This document shows positions 1 through 12,235 of a stretch of 64,000 nt of DNA, in pieces; position 1 is the first letter of the stretch; the number at the start of each line of letters is the position of its first letter. Where the stretch lies: positions 1,054,001 through 1,118,000 of the forward strand of contig JBLDXI010000017.1 of the NCBI GenBank assembly GCA_047495785.1, read 5' to 3'. The notes under the pieces are model-generated. The model was not told the DNA's origin, searched no databases, and saw only the letters and a list, made by a program, of their open reading frames with translations. Position numbers and translations under genes: made by a program. This DNA is from Lepidodermella squamata (lineage: Eukaryota > Gastrotricha).

Positions 1-1
1 C

Positions 2-3000
2 ACGCTCGATCAGTACGGCCTGAATGCTGAGTGTTCGATCGAATTTAAGACGGCTCGGCGGCCGCTCGTCGTACAGCTGCCGGATTTACAACTGCGAACG
101 ATGCTTGTTGATTTTTCGGCCACCGTCTTCCGTGTCGTAATCCAAATCTGTAAAGAGCTAAGTGAGTAGTAGTTGCTTTCATTAATTAATTCATTTGTGT
201 TTATTGGTAATTAAATATATCGGGTTCTCGAAAATTAATGTGCGCCATTGCAGCGTCATTTTCTCGCGTTTTGGTAATAATATAACAATAATGCGATGAG
301 ATAAAATTGTCCATTTTGTGCCCGGCGCTTATAATAGCTTTTAATTTTCGCGAAATATTCTGCACGCGTTCTAGATGTCACGCAGGTCTCATTTCAACGC
401 ATCTGTTTAATGTTTGCTGAAAATGAGGTGACAAAATGTCCTTTTGTGATCTCGTCTCACAGGTGCTTAATACGCGTCTTGTGGCTGCGGTTTCTGAACC
501 GTAGCAAATTCGCTGGTCAAACCTCAAGCCACATATGGCCTGCGTAAATACCTGCGTTGGTACACAGCGTAAAGTAACGTCTTGAGGGTCAACGCGCACT
601 AAATATGCGCTCTTGACACTGCGCCGCCGCCGCGCCAAACTTTGCTCTCATTAAGGAGGAGTGTTTGAGTACGTGACTGGTTCGGCAATTCAGTTCCGGC
701 GGCTGACAATACCTGAACTTGGCATTCATCCGCGACGTGCGAAATGCAACAAGGGAAACGGAAAAAAACCGCAGTCCGATAATTCAATCTTCTTCTTAGT
801 CTTCGTTATATATGCGATGAGTGCAAGTCTTTTTGGCGCCGTTTTTATGCTCCCAGCTTGGATTTGTTTTTGTCGCTGAGCAAATATGAGCGGCCTATGT
901 AAGAAGAAAATTAGTAGGCGGATGTAATGCATAGAATAAAAAATCGTGTGACAGCGTTGTTATACGGCGCCGATTTGGGGCCCTTGTATACTCCGAACTC
1001 AGCATAATATAATATCGCTGTCAGCGCGCCTTGTATTCTAGTAGTTGTTATCGCTGCTTGCGTTTATTTTTCCTCCAACGATGATGTCATGATTACTATT
1101 TTTATTAGTTGCGCGATGGTCTGATGTAATATACCTAATACAAAAAAGAGCAGCGATGTTGTTTTGTTTAGGCCGTGTTTACCGCCCCGGCCGGAATTTT
1201 TCCCATCGTATCGCGGGTTTAGTTAAACATCTGGGCATCGATTTTTTTTGTGTTCGATTTTTCGCGTCCGTCTCAAGTGTGAACCATAAACACAGCGAAA
1301 TATCGGGCGGAAACAACTGCTCATTTTTGTTTACCCGCTGTCAAACGACTAGTATGGTGCCTATTGTTATTGATATAAACTGGCCAGTTGTAGTGCCAAC
1401 AGACGCTGGGCACTCGAGAGTGGCACTGAGTGTTGTGTGTATGGGTCAAAAAGCCTGTGCTGGTTATTTGTTTTGTATATTGCCGAGTGGCCTGCGAGGT
1501 CAGCGAGACGCCTGTTCTGCGCTCTGCTTTTCGCCCAGATTACAACGTTGCGCAATTTTCGGGTGGCGAAAACAAACCCTTACCGAAGCACGTTTTCGTG
1601 GGAAGCCGAGACCGAGCCATTATTTACAAGCAAAGAATACAGGGACAATGAATAAACGCGCATTATAATGTGATTAACAATGATAATGATGATAACAAGA
1701 AAATATATTAGGCCATGTGCGCCCTGTTTCGCCCGGTTGGATACAACAAGAAGCGGCCGAAGTGAGTGCGCATCGACTTGAAAACGCAAACTGTTTACGT
1801 TTACGATGCACCGAACTATAACCGAGAGAGAGCTTTCAATTTTGTTTATATCGCACGGATAGAATGTATACACTATATCAAGGTAATCGGTTAGTTATTA
1901 CCTGGAACGGAACCCGTCTGCGTTCTGCTGCTCATCGCCGCCCGACGCCCTAATTAGTTTGTTGGAGCTTCACGCACAATCAATACAAAATGCGAAATAT
2001 TATTATTATTGTTTTCATTATCATCATTATGCCGCGCCGCCGATTTATTCAGCTGCCAAGAATAAGAAGACGAAAACGAAAAAAAGCCGCAACACATTCG
2101 CTGGTGTTCGAGTGCTATATGCAAAGTGCGTGAAAAAACACACATATCGATGATAAGCCGATGCGCTCGGTACAGAGAAAAGAAGATGAGCAATAAAAGT
2201 CATTGAAACTTGAAATATATGCGCGCGCTTTAAAAAACTTGACTTATTTTGATATCACAGAGTTTCAATAATGCGAAAAACAACGCGCGACATCTTTTGA
2301 CGCCGGCGTGCAAGTGAGACTTAAATTTTTGTAGTAAATTGCCGCCGCGAGTCCTATTACTCGTGTGTTGCATTTACAGCTCATCTTTTTGTACAAAATG
2401 CATTGCTACTATTATTAATTGGCGCGAGCGCTAAATGGCACTTTTGAGGCATTACAAAATGATGTTGTAAAGTCAAAAACAATAATTTTAGCTACTTGCA
2501 CGAGGTATTCATATTACAAATTGAAAGTTGAATGAAACAGAAAGTAGATTAAATTACTTCATAATTGCGTAAATAAGCCCACAGCTTGCTGTAGTTTATT
2601 AAAACAAAATGGGATATAATACAAAAATGGCTTAAAGGCACTTTTGAGACATTTTAAGATGTTGTAAAAGTCATAGAGGAAATGAGAAAAATCGCACCCA
2701 AAATTTCTAAAATTATCTAATTTAAGCAAAAATCAATTGAATAATAATTGAAAATGTGAAACGAAAAAGTATATGAATATTTATTTTTTGCAGAATTGAG
2801 ACATCCCGAAGAACTGTCTTTGATGCTGCATTTATCAAAGGAAGATCAAAGGGCCTACGCCTCGAAGATGCAAGATCGAAGGCGGAAACCTGCAAAGACG
2901 AAGCATGACCAAGACGCGGGTACTTTACTGTCGCCGACCGGGACAAACGAGCCTCGGTGGACTGTTTCGCCTACTCAGACTATGAACCGAACGTTAGGCG

Positions 3001-6000
3001 GCGGTTCAGGGCCTAAAACGCCGACTGCTATGCGAACACCGCCAACTGGCAGCAGTCAATTCGCCACGTTCCGACGCGGCGGTCCCGATACACCGAACAG
3101 CCCGGCCTCGGCTTCAAACACCCTGTCGCCGATGTCTTACTACTCGTCGACCATGCCTCGCCCGGCTATGCTGCTGGCGGATGGCAGCAATGGCAGTGGC
3201 GCCGGGTCGCCGGCTGGGTTTGCGAATACGTTGATTCGATCGCGGAATGGCAACTCATACGAGCCGTACAATCCGCTGTTGGATTTGATCAGCACCCCAC
3301 ATATTTCGATCACAGAAGCAGCCCAACGGCTGACTACATCGCGGCCTCGTGGAATCATCGATAAAGCCTTCGCCAATGCATGGTAAGAAAAAATGAAATG
3401 GAATTGAAATTATTACCGCTTTGGAAAAATAGCCGAAAAATTCCGAATTGAGGTGGATTGATTCAATTTTAATTTCAAATAATTTAATGATTAAAAATAG
3501 ATATTTGGTATTTTCCGGGATTTTATAAGTCGATAAAATTCCGCTTAAAATTCTGATAGTATTTTGAAGAATATTCAAAATTCTGCAGAATTTGGAAGTT
3601 ATACCATTTCTGGTCCACCATGAGATAATATTGTAGGTTCTTATCTCTCTTTGTATAGTAAGTATATACGTTTTTTATGTCTCTCAGTCAATTAAAAGTC
3701 TTATCTCATGATTAGTTTTATACACTACCCAATGGGAGTTGCCATCCTCATTTTTTCGGGCGTATACTCTCATTTCTCCGGAATTAGTTTTTGTCACTTT
3801 TTTATCTCTATTATCGTTCATGAACTGCATAGCGGAACTTGGCGTAGGCGGGCGAAAAATTTGGCCGTTGTTGCTTTCGTTTGATCTTTATTAGAGCCGC
3901 GCACACGTGCGTTTTTATTCACGCTCTGCGTATATATGTTGTTGAGTTGCAACCCTGATAACGCAAATCGTAAATACCAACCGCTGATTTTATTTGGCGC
4001 CTTGTTTGCGCGCTTTCGTGGTTTTACGACACACGGCCGGACGATAAGATATCGCGCGTGGTGAAATTGTTGTTCGGTCGTGCCTGCAACTGCCGGAGCT
4101 GACCTCTTGAAACACCGCTAGCGATTTTATACTCTACGGCTATGTAAAGTATTATTGGCAATTACGTATTCAAAGCGCGTCGCTTGTGGTCCGCGACCAT
4201 TTTCGACACTACAAGCACGCGCTATTTTCGGGTATTTACCACGATGTTTTCTGGTGCGGTTTAGAAATGTCTCGGCGACACTTGTTCGTGACACGGTAGA
4301 AAAAATTGTTATTACAACGCGCCGCGGTGGTATTTAAAGCGACACGTGTAGGTATATTTATCACGCCAATAATTTATTATTATTATTATTTCGTGAAAAG
4401 CAGAACTCAACGTCGTAAAAGCTGTGTTTTATCGACTTTTCTCCTCGGGTCGTCGCGTTGTACATAAATACCCGAGAAAAATATGCGGCGCTATTTAGTG
4501 AAAAATTTTGGTGTTTTTACGACCTTGTATGTATGCGTCGCGTTCCAATGAAGCGAAATAATTGCGTCTTAATTTATGGGCAAGTGGCGCGGGTCTTTTG
4601 TCGAAAATATAATGGAGCGGCGAGATTCGTCTTCATAATTTACTGATAAAAAGATGAGAAAGACTGCAATACTTTCATAGCTTGACGATAAAGAGAGAGA
4701 GAGAAAATTAAATCGAACTGCGACCAGTATGGAACCGATAAAAATGTACCGCTTGATAACGAAAATAACGATTCGATCGTAAAAGTGAACTTCATATCGG
4801 AAGAAAGTGTAACAACTATTTATAGCCATCAGCGAGTCAAATTATTGCAAATGCAATAGGGTCTTTGAAACTAAATATTGTGGAACTAAATTTCACCGGA
4901 AGCGGATCCATATATTGTCAATTCTTGATTCGCAACTACGTGAAAAAATATCAAAATAAATTCCATAAAATTCTGTGGAATTTTCAGTTCAAGTTCAGGT
5001 GAGCACTTCATTATGATTTAGAGAAATTATTTGAAATTAACGCCTTTTTGAACTTGGATTTTGGTTTTTTATTCAATTTTATGCTGAATTTTCTTAAATA
5101 TTATAATCCCATTTTTTTGTATTTTTCAGCTGGCTAGATTCGAGTAAATCCTTACTCGAACAGGGCATCGACAAGGGCGATCGGTTGATGCTGCGCTACA
5201 AATTTTTCTCATTCTTCGACTTGAAACCAACTAAACCAAACCTTGTCCGGCTTAACCAACTGTACGAACACGCGAAATGGAGCGTTCTCGGCGAAGAAAT
5301 CGACGCGACCGACGAGGAAGCTTTCAATTTCGCCGGCCTGCAGTACCAAATCAGAACACGCCAGGCGTTGGATACAAGCAGTTCCGAAGACCTGTTATCC
5401 TCCAGCGGCAATTTACCCCTAGGAGCTGGGCCTATTTCGCCGAATTCCAACGCGTTAGGCCCAACTTCGAGGCCGGTTAACGCGGATGATGTCGACGCTG
5501 CGATTACCCAGCTTCAAGTTCAGTTGGAGACTGGAATTTCCAGCCGATCACCGGGCGTTGCCCCGAATTCGACGCTACAACGCTCGACAAGCCCCGCCGC
5601 CCAGTCGAACCAGTCGCGATCACCGGCAAGCGCTGGTCAAGAAAATTTGCAAGAAATTCCAGAATTGAAAGACTTCCTTAAAATTTCGCGGAAAAGCCGT
5701 TTTGGCCTGAATAAATTTTCCTCATCCTCGCCGTATTGGCTGGTTCTCCGCGACCTTCAGCTGACGATTTATCGGTCGAAGGAAGATGCGAATTGCGCGA
5801 CAACGCCACCTGTTGAGCGCATGAAACTGGTCAATTGCGAGGTTCAGTCAACGGCGCGATCGGCGTCCGACCGCAAATTTGTCATTCGGCTGTTTGTTCC
5901 GCATTCTGATGGCATGACTGAAATTGTGCTCAAGTGTAAAAATGTGCAGCAATACGCGGCGTGGCTGGGCGCGTTTCGGCTAGCTTCGCGCGGCAAATCC

Positions 6001-7643
6001 ATGGCGGATGCTTCGTATGAAAGTGAGGTTCAGTGCGTGCTATCGTCATTGACGAGCCCGTCGCGGCAAATGTCGGGTGGGGCGGGGTCGAAACCGGCGC
6101 TGGTCATTTCTTCGCCGTTGTCGAGTTCCAACGGGAAAGGATCGCCGAGCCCACCTGTTGAGCTCAACATCGCCGAATATCTGCCTCAGAGCATCGCGAA
6201 ACGCTTCAAACAAAAAGAGGTGAGAATTTTCGAATTTTTCTTTTCTAAAAAAAATTGAAAAAAAGATTGAAGATTGACATAAAACTTGAAGATCTTGCTC
6301 TAATTCGGTCGAATTTACTGATTGGGCAAATCCTTAAATTTGAAACGGGGCACTAATTTGGAGTATTGGGAGTATCAGGCTCTGAAATACCCTGTTATAG
6401 TACAGTTTGTCCCAAAAGATGGGACAAATCTTTCAACTTTTTTGCAGAAAATCTGCTCATTTTTTCCAAATCAAAGGTGCATAGAGCATTTTCCATCTTT
6501 TATTTTCTATATCACTCAAGAAAATTCAAATGGGTGATGTAAACAATTGCAACACTAAAACCGAAAGTGTACCACTGAATTTTTGGATTTTTTCCATTTT
6601 TCTTCCATTTTGATCGATGAAGATGATGCCCTTATGAGGGACTACTTCGTTATGAAAAGGCTTTGAATATTTTTTCGACTTGGTACCTCGGGATGTAGAA
6701 TGCTGAAAATATCGGTCCCGGAGTTGCTTACTGATGTATAACTCATTAACTGATCGCCTATAGCGCTAAATGCGGGTAGCAGCCATATTTATTTTTGGGC
6801 TTGATCAAAATTCAGATTCCCAGGAAGATGTGGAAAACAAAATTTTCTGGCTGTCTATTGTTACAGCCTTAGATTCTACTGAATTTCACTGAAGAAAAGC
6901 ATGAAATCCGAAAAATAAACGAGCTATCGAAACTCTGATACCGAACACCAAGGTATCGAGCCTTCGCTTTGATTTCCTTTGTTCAGAGATTTTGAAATTG
7001 AGAGAAATTTGCATGGGAATTTTGAAGAATAAAGAAAATTTAAATGTTCGCCGGAATTTCGACAATATTTTTCGTGATTTTTTTATTTCTCATGGTTCTA
7101 TCTTGGATCTTTAAATTCAATGCTACCATTTTCTCATCCCTGCTCTCAATTTTTCAGATAATTAATCGGATATTAGAGGCGCATTCCCGAGTCAGCGCGC
7201 TCTCTTCGACCGAGGCGAAAATGGCGTATATCCGTCAATGGGAAGCGCTGCCCTACTTCGACGTCTCGTACTTCCTCGTGCGAATCGTTCAAATCGGCCA
7301 TACAACATTGCCGGCATCCAACAACAACAAGCCCAACATCGATCAGATGGACGTGATTGGCGTAACCCCGAACAAGCTGATCCGTTACGACTCGCCTAAA
7401 TCCATGTCAATCGTTCAAGTTTGGCCGTTCGAACGCATCACATCGTGGCAGGTCGACTGGGAGAAGCGAAACGTGAAAATTGAATCCGAAGACGGCCTTC
7501 TCGCCTTCTCGTGCTACTCATGCGATTGCAAAATCTTCCACGAATTGCTAGGCGGCTACATTTTCATGGCGCTCCGTTCATCGGCTCAAAATAAACAACT
7601 CGATGAGGAAATGTTCCAGAAGCTGACAGGAGGCCGGGAATAA
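2..7643 (+). CDS. FERMT: Kindlin (fermitin/UNC-112 family), 3' four exons, 5'-partial
   Basis: Kindlins are FERM-type adaptors that bind integrin beta tails at adhesion sites. Exons read in one frame are <2..161, 2794..3382, 5130..6219 and 7158..7643; all introns are GT-AG and all phases agree. The first exon ends in the F1-type strand before 'RHPEELSL', a kindlin hallmark. Exon 2 carries the long Ser/Pro-rich F1 loop. Exon 3 holds the F2 lobe ('LRYKFFSFFDLKP', 'LNQLYEHAKW', 'GLQYQI') and the inserted PH domain, closing with 'FRLASRGKSMADASY'. Exon 4 is F3 ('RILEAHSRV', 'IGVTPNKLIR', 'ELLGGYIFMALRS', 'LDEEMFQKLTGG'). The F0 region and start codon lie before the window. In the F3 integrin-binding 'QW' position the sequence reads 'TSW', so Trp is kept and Gln is replaced. 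The family assignment is very secure; the exact junction at 3382/5130 gives 'NACWLDSS' and could shift by a residue. Confidence 0.96.
162..2793 (+). other. Kindlin intron 1 (2.6 kb), no gene seen
   Basis: This is the long first visible kindlin intron, from the donor after 161 to the acceptor before 2794. Open frames inside are short, overlap each other on both strands and resemble no protein family. It is rich in unsuppressed CpG words and ATT-type trinucleotide runs (for example around 1998-2030). It could hold enhancers, but I identify no specific site. Confidence 0.7.
3383..5129 (+). other. Kindlin intron 2 (1.7 kb)
   Basis: Noncoding interval between kindlin exons at 3382 and 5130. It contains an ATT repeat near 4375-4390 and a GA run near 4692-4704. 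No coding feature is supported. Confidence 0.7.
6220..7157 (+). other. Kindlin intron 3, AT-rich, with a hairpin
   Basis: Noncoding interval between kindlin exons at 6219 and 7158. The only structured element seen is a perfect 9-bp inverted repeat at 6406-6428 (TTTGTCCCA, 5-nt loop, TGGGACAAA), preceded by TACAG. This resembles the end of a Tc1/mariner-type element, but I found no partner end. Confidence 0.6.
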
Positions 7644-7670
7644 AAATCAAAAATAATAAAATTATATTCG

Positions 7671-7676
7671 AATAAA
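7671..7676 (+). terminator. Polyadenylation signal of kindlin
   Basis: AATAAA lies 28 bases after the kindlin stop codon and suggests a short 3' UTR. Confidence 0.6.
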
Positions 7677-9865
7677 TTGAAACACCCTGAAATTTATATT
7701 ATATTATACCGTGCCTAAATATCATTTATCAAATTATTGTAGAATATAAATTGATTTTTTCTATTCATAAATTATTGGCTTGTTGCAGGAAAAATCTTTT
7801 ATATAACGCCTGTGGTGCTTGTTACATATCAATTTATTGCGAATTTGACCACAAATACATTGACAACTGCGATCTTCACATCCGATTCTTCAACTTGAGA
7901 AAAGTCTCTCTAAGTAGAGTGAACCCCTATCATCATCAAAATCTATAGCGTAGAGCTGGCGATTTTTTAAGAAAAAATCGCGGCGAGAAATACACGAGTT
8001 CGACCCGGTATTTAATCCTTGAATTTTATGATCGTGAGTGAACTACTGTAAAAATGTGTTGTTAGAGTTAGAAGATATCCAACTACTGCTTTTCGTGTAA
8101 ATATAATTTGAACCGATTTTCGCGGAAATAATGATGATACATTCTTGTTTAAAGTCGCTTTAAATGCTGATTTCCTCGATTTTTTCTACATCAAGAATAT
8201 CTTCACTTGTTAACATTATTTGTAAACCATTTATTTGCTTTATCTGATTTGTTTTACGATTTTATTCAACCAATAATTGTTGTGTTATTGTGCACCTTGG
8301 AAGAGATCATCATGTACCTACAATTTTATCGTATATTGATAATTTTTTTTGAATTTTTTTTCACGAGCGATGTGGGCGATGTCGATGACATAACTTATCA
8401 TCTACATGACGTAAATAGGTATACAATTATTTAATTTCAATATATTATTCGGAATTTGATGAGTTGCAAATAAGAGAGCAAGTGAATTTGATCAACACTG
8501 TGCGTGTTTTTGGCGCTTTGAGTGTTTTTGAATGAAATGACGGCAGTTTTATTGAAATAAAGTGAAAATTATTACGAAAATCAAGGCGTTATTGTTTTCA
8601 GTTTCAATGTTTCAAGGAAAGGAATTGATCGGCTGAATCTCGCATGCCAATCGGTTCCAAAGTCGAAAATTCAGCGTGGTACCTACCTTACCTGTTCCAC
8701 CTGGACGATTATCTCAAGAACTGTGATAGTAGCTGGGAAGCCGCTCTCAAAGAAAAAGTTCATCAACGTGATGAGATATAGCTAGAAATGAATTAAGTTG
8801 GGTCATAGGTAATACTTCGTGCAAAATCGATTTTGATGACACTTTAGTGCAGTTTGGTGACAGTCCCAAAAAACGGCTCCTAGCTCATCACCAAGCCTAC
8901 GAGATATTGGTCATTTATCCGTTTTCCCCGGATTTATACGATTTCCCGGCGCGGATATATGCCTTTTAGACACCCTGGGATTGTAGTCACCCTACAGGAT
9001 TTTTTTAAATATAGGGTGGCAGGAAAAGATGCCGTTGGGCTTAAATGGACAACGTTAATCCGCTAATTTATAAGGTGGAATACAGTGGGATTCCGATTTC
9101 CAGCCTTTTATCTGCGGTTCCAAGAAAATCCTGACGGGAAATCCAGGTATTTTTGCGTGAAATTGCCCTCTGCGGGTCCTAAACGGGAAGTCGGGGTTTC
9201 ACTGTATTTCGTTAAAGGTGGAATAGCATGGTTAAACTACATGACTGCAGAACATAAGCAATTTTGAAAGGGATAGCTAAATAGTAAACAATTTGTGCCA
9301 AAAATATAAAATCCAGCGCCTTCTTCGGAGAAACTTCATCTCATTATCTATAGCTTGTTGTCTATTGTTAAAGAATTTCAAGGTTAATAACTCAAGATTT
9401 TCGAGCTTACAATATACGACTTCTTCGAAAAACCACGCGTGTCTCTGTGCCTTGGCCCTCGGCCAAATCGGGTGTTGAACAGTGGGGTAAAATGCAAAGA
9501 TCGGCAATATATTAATTCAGCTGATGGTATAGAGACGCTTCCGGTGCCCACTACACACCGCAATATCCTCACTTCATTACATTTGCCTTCAAGTATCACT
9601 TGTTTTATTAATGTCGCTAATAATCGCTGATGATTATTGTCACTGCGCGCGCGCGACGCCTCTTGCGAAAAGAGTGTATTATAGGAAAGGACTTGCCGCA
9701 TTTGACCAGGCCCACGGTAAATATTCGCAACAAAACGAACAAGACGCGAGCGCGGTTTCTTTCGCGAAGCAACAAATTAGTTTGCGGTACCACAACAACA
9801 ACAAAACCTGCTGGTGCGGCCGCGACCGAGGGACATTTTTGCAGAGCTAATTTTTCGCTTCTCTC
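7677..9865 (+). other. Intergenic region between kindlin and the claudin-like gene
   Basis: No gene is supported here. Short AT-rich open frames between 7751 and 8434 have no recognisable family features. A candidate MITE sits at 9083-9204. Low-complexity CG-rich words appear near 9648-9660. Confidence 0.6.
9083..9204. mobile_element. Candidate 122-bp MITE with TA duplication
   Basis: The left end reads CAGTGGGATTCCGATTTCC, and the reverse complement of the right end reads CAGTGAAACCCCGACTTCC. They match at most of the first 19 positions and the differences are transitions. Both ends are flanked by TA (9081-9082 and 9205-9206), the Tc1/mariner/pogo target. The CAGTG terminus is common for this superfamily. 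There is no transposase, so it would be non-autonomous. The call rests on one copy. Confidence 0.5.
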
Positions 9866-12065
9866 ATGACATCACCGACATCGGACTTATCGAATTCGCC
9901 ACTTTATCAGCAAAAAAGCTCGCCTTCGAAGCCAATGACGACTAGACGCCTTTTGATGATCAAGTATCTCAGAGTAGGGTGTCTCGCCCTTTCGATAATG
10001 TCCCTAGTTTTCTCCTCAACCTCGTACAGCACAAATCGATGGTCGGTATCGTCGAACGACCTAGCAGTCGATAAATTCAATTTACCGCTAACTTTTGCCG
10101 ATCGGCATACAAAAGATGCCGAGTGTCGTTCGAAAATTTGTCGCGTTCTCGACGAACGGAAGGACGCGCTATTAGTCGGGCGTATCTACCGCGGGCTGAG
10201 TACAGTCTGCGAAATGGTGCAGCGTCGAACTGGCGAGACTTTAGTTCTAACTTGTGCTAGAACTGACGATAATTTCATCGATGTCAGTGTTATAAGACGG
10301 CTGCATTTATCGGCTGTTATTATATCGACGTTTAGCATTTTGATTTCGGGCTGGCTATTGGCGATTGGGCTGCATCGGCCGATTTCGGCGGGCAGTAAGC
10401 ATGTCTTGTGCGGGTCGAATGTTCGCAAGTTTCCGGTTCATAAAATCGGCGAGTGCACTCTGGTGCTTCAGGTGACTTCAATCGTCCTCCATCTACTCAG
10501 CAGTCTACTTCTTGGTAAGTCTGGAACGGAAAATACTTGGTGCTTTCAGACTAAGAATAGCTGAATCATTAGGACTATCTAGATCCGTCGAAAACGCTAG
10601 AAAATAAGATGGAAAACATCTCATTACTCCGAAATCGGAGGGTGGGTAGCCAGTTTTAGAAAAAAAAATCGTCCACCAAAACGTTGAGTACCACAGTTTA
10701 GTGTCATCTGAAGTGAATTTCCTAACATCATGCGAGAATTGGATTTTAACCCAGGAATTAATTCAAGCCTTGAAAAATTCACCTGATACAAATCTTTTAG
10801 AATTTAAGCTAATAGATAGCTGCTACTTTTAGAAAATGTTATCGGCAAAGCATCTAATTCATAGGAAAAGAAAGAATGTCTTGTCCCTAGTTAAAATTCT
10901 AAATAAATGCCGCATTTGTTCGAATTGTTGCCCACGGTTGAGGGGTAAAGTCGGTTCGGAAACACAAAAAATGAATTATTCACCAATTTTCGAATTTTTC
11001 ACAATTTGAGGTTGAAAGTTTAATAGCCCGGGCAGTTATATAGGAACAGATAAAAGACTAGATCTAGAGCGATCTTTCACCGGCTCAGTTTAAAAGTTGG
11101 CAACAAAAAAGGTCATTTTTTTAACATTTAGGAGTTCAGTAAAATTTCACATTTCAAATCCTGACGAAGCCGGGTTGAGTTGATGATTGATGATATTACT
11201 ATAAAAAATCGGGCAGAATTTTATCTCTTTTCATTAAAATTTTCACTGAACACCGAAAATTTCGAGATTTCAATTTTCAAAGGATGATTCACTATCTAGG
11301 AAAATTTACCTTTTCAACAATTCCTAACCTGAACCTGAAAATGTTGATCAAATTTGAAAGATAGAATTCAATTCCGTAAAGCTGAGTTGTCGTGGCTGAG
11401 TTGTCGTTAAACCATGAATTCATTTAGAGCTATTCTTATAGTCTTTTTGAAAATGTTGGCAAAGTATACTCTCAACAACCCAAATTTGCATTTAATTGCT
11501 CCATATTTTTTTTACTCTCAAATCCGAAAACAGTTTACGGTTTAAAAGTTCTGCGACTGCTCAGCCTTAAAATCATATCAATTTGCTTTTAGGTATGGGC
11601 AGTGTTATGTACGTTTCGAACAAGCAGCCCGAAGAAGTTGTTTCCTATTCGTTCTTCTTCTCAACTGTCGCATTTTCGTGCCATCTCGCCGCCGCTCTCG
11701 CTGTTACGACCGACTTTTTCATTTGCGCGGCTGTTAATAACCGCAGTCACCGGGTTCACCCCAACAACCCAAACGAATTCACCTCCGCATTTCAGCACCA
11801 CCTAGAAGGACCTGGCTCCGGATCGGGTGGTAATTCGTCGAATTTCTCAACAGTTTCCGGCACGCTAGGAATAGGATTTCGGCCGATATTGAGTGTCCAC
11901 AAGCCGAATGCAGTGACACCGATACCCGGCCAGACGTCATCATCGGCCGCAGTTGGGCCTAATCCGACAAGTTCACCGCCAAGTCAGCAAAACATGGCTC
12001 AAGGTTCATCGAACGGCAACTATGAACCGCCTTCTTTTGTAACTTGCATGCGTTATCATGACTGA
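9866..12065 (+). CDS. Claudin-like four-transmembrane protein
   Basis: Exons are 9866..10514 and 11593..12065, joined in phase 1 across a 1078-bp intron, giving 373 aa. Four hydrophobic segments are visible, at about residues 33-53, 145-168, 195-216 and 232-256. The first extracellular loop has Trp59, then Gly110-Leu111, Cys115 and Cys130, which resembles the W-GL-C-C signature of the PMP22/claudin/CLC-like superfamily. Two further Cys lie in that loop (residues 87 and 92). The C-terminal tail is Gly/Ser/Pro-rich and probably cytoplasmic. A junctional or membrane-scaffold role is inferred from the fold only. The first ATG at 9866 is used; Met24 and Met31 are possible later starts. The superfamily is likely, but the subfamily is not resolved. 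Confidence 0.8.
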
Positions 12066-12229
12066 TGTACATAAATTGGTGTCTGGACCTAATTAAATCG
12101 CTAATTACTCGCGCTACCTTTTATTGCGCACCCTGCTGGCTGATAGTTGCCGCATACCTTGCATGATCTAGTCCGAATATTTGTATGTAATTGTTTTAAT
12201 TATTAAATCGTGGCCTTTTTGATGCTTTG

Positions 12230-12235
12230 AATAAA
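12230..12235 (+). terminator. Polyadenylation signal, claudin-like gene
   Basis: AATAAA about 165 bases after the stop codon at 12065. Confidence 0.5.

Noticed and set aside
1156-1668. 170-codon open frame on the plus strand
   Set aside because: It lies inside kindlin intron 1, overlaps other frames on both strands and has no family-like composition or motif.
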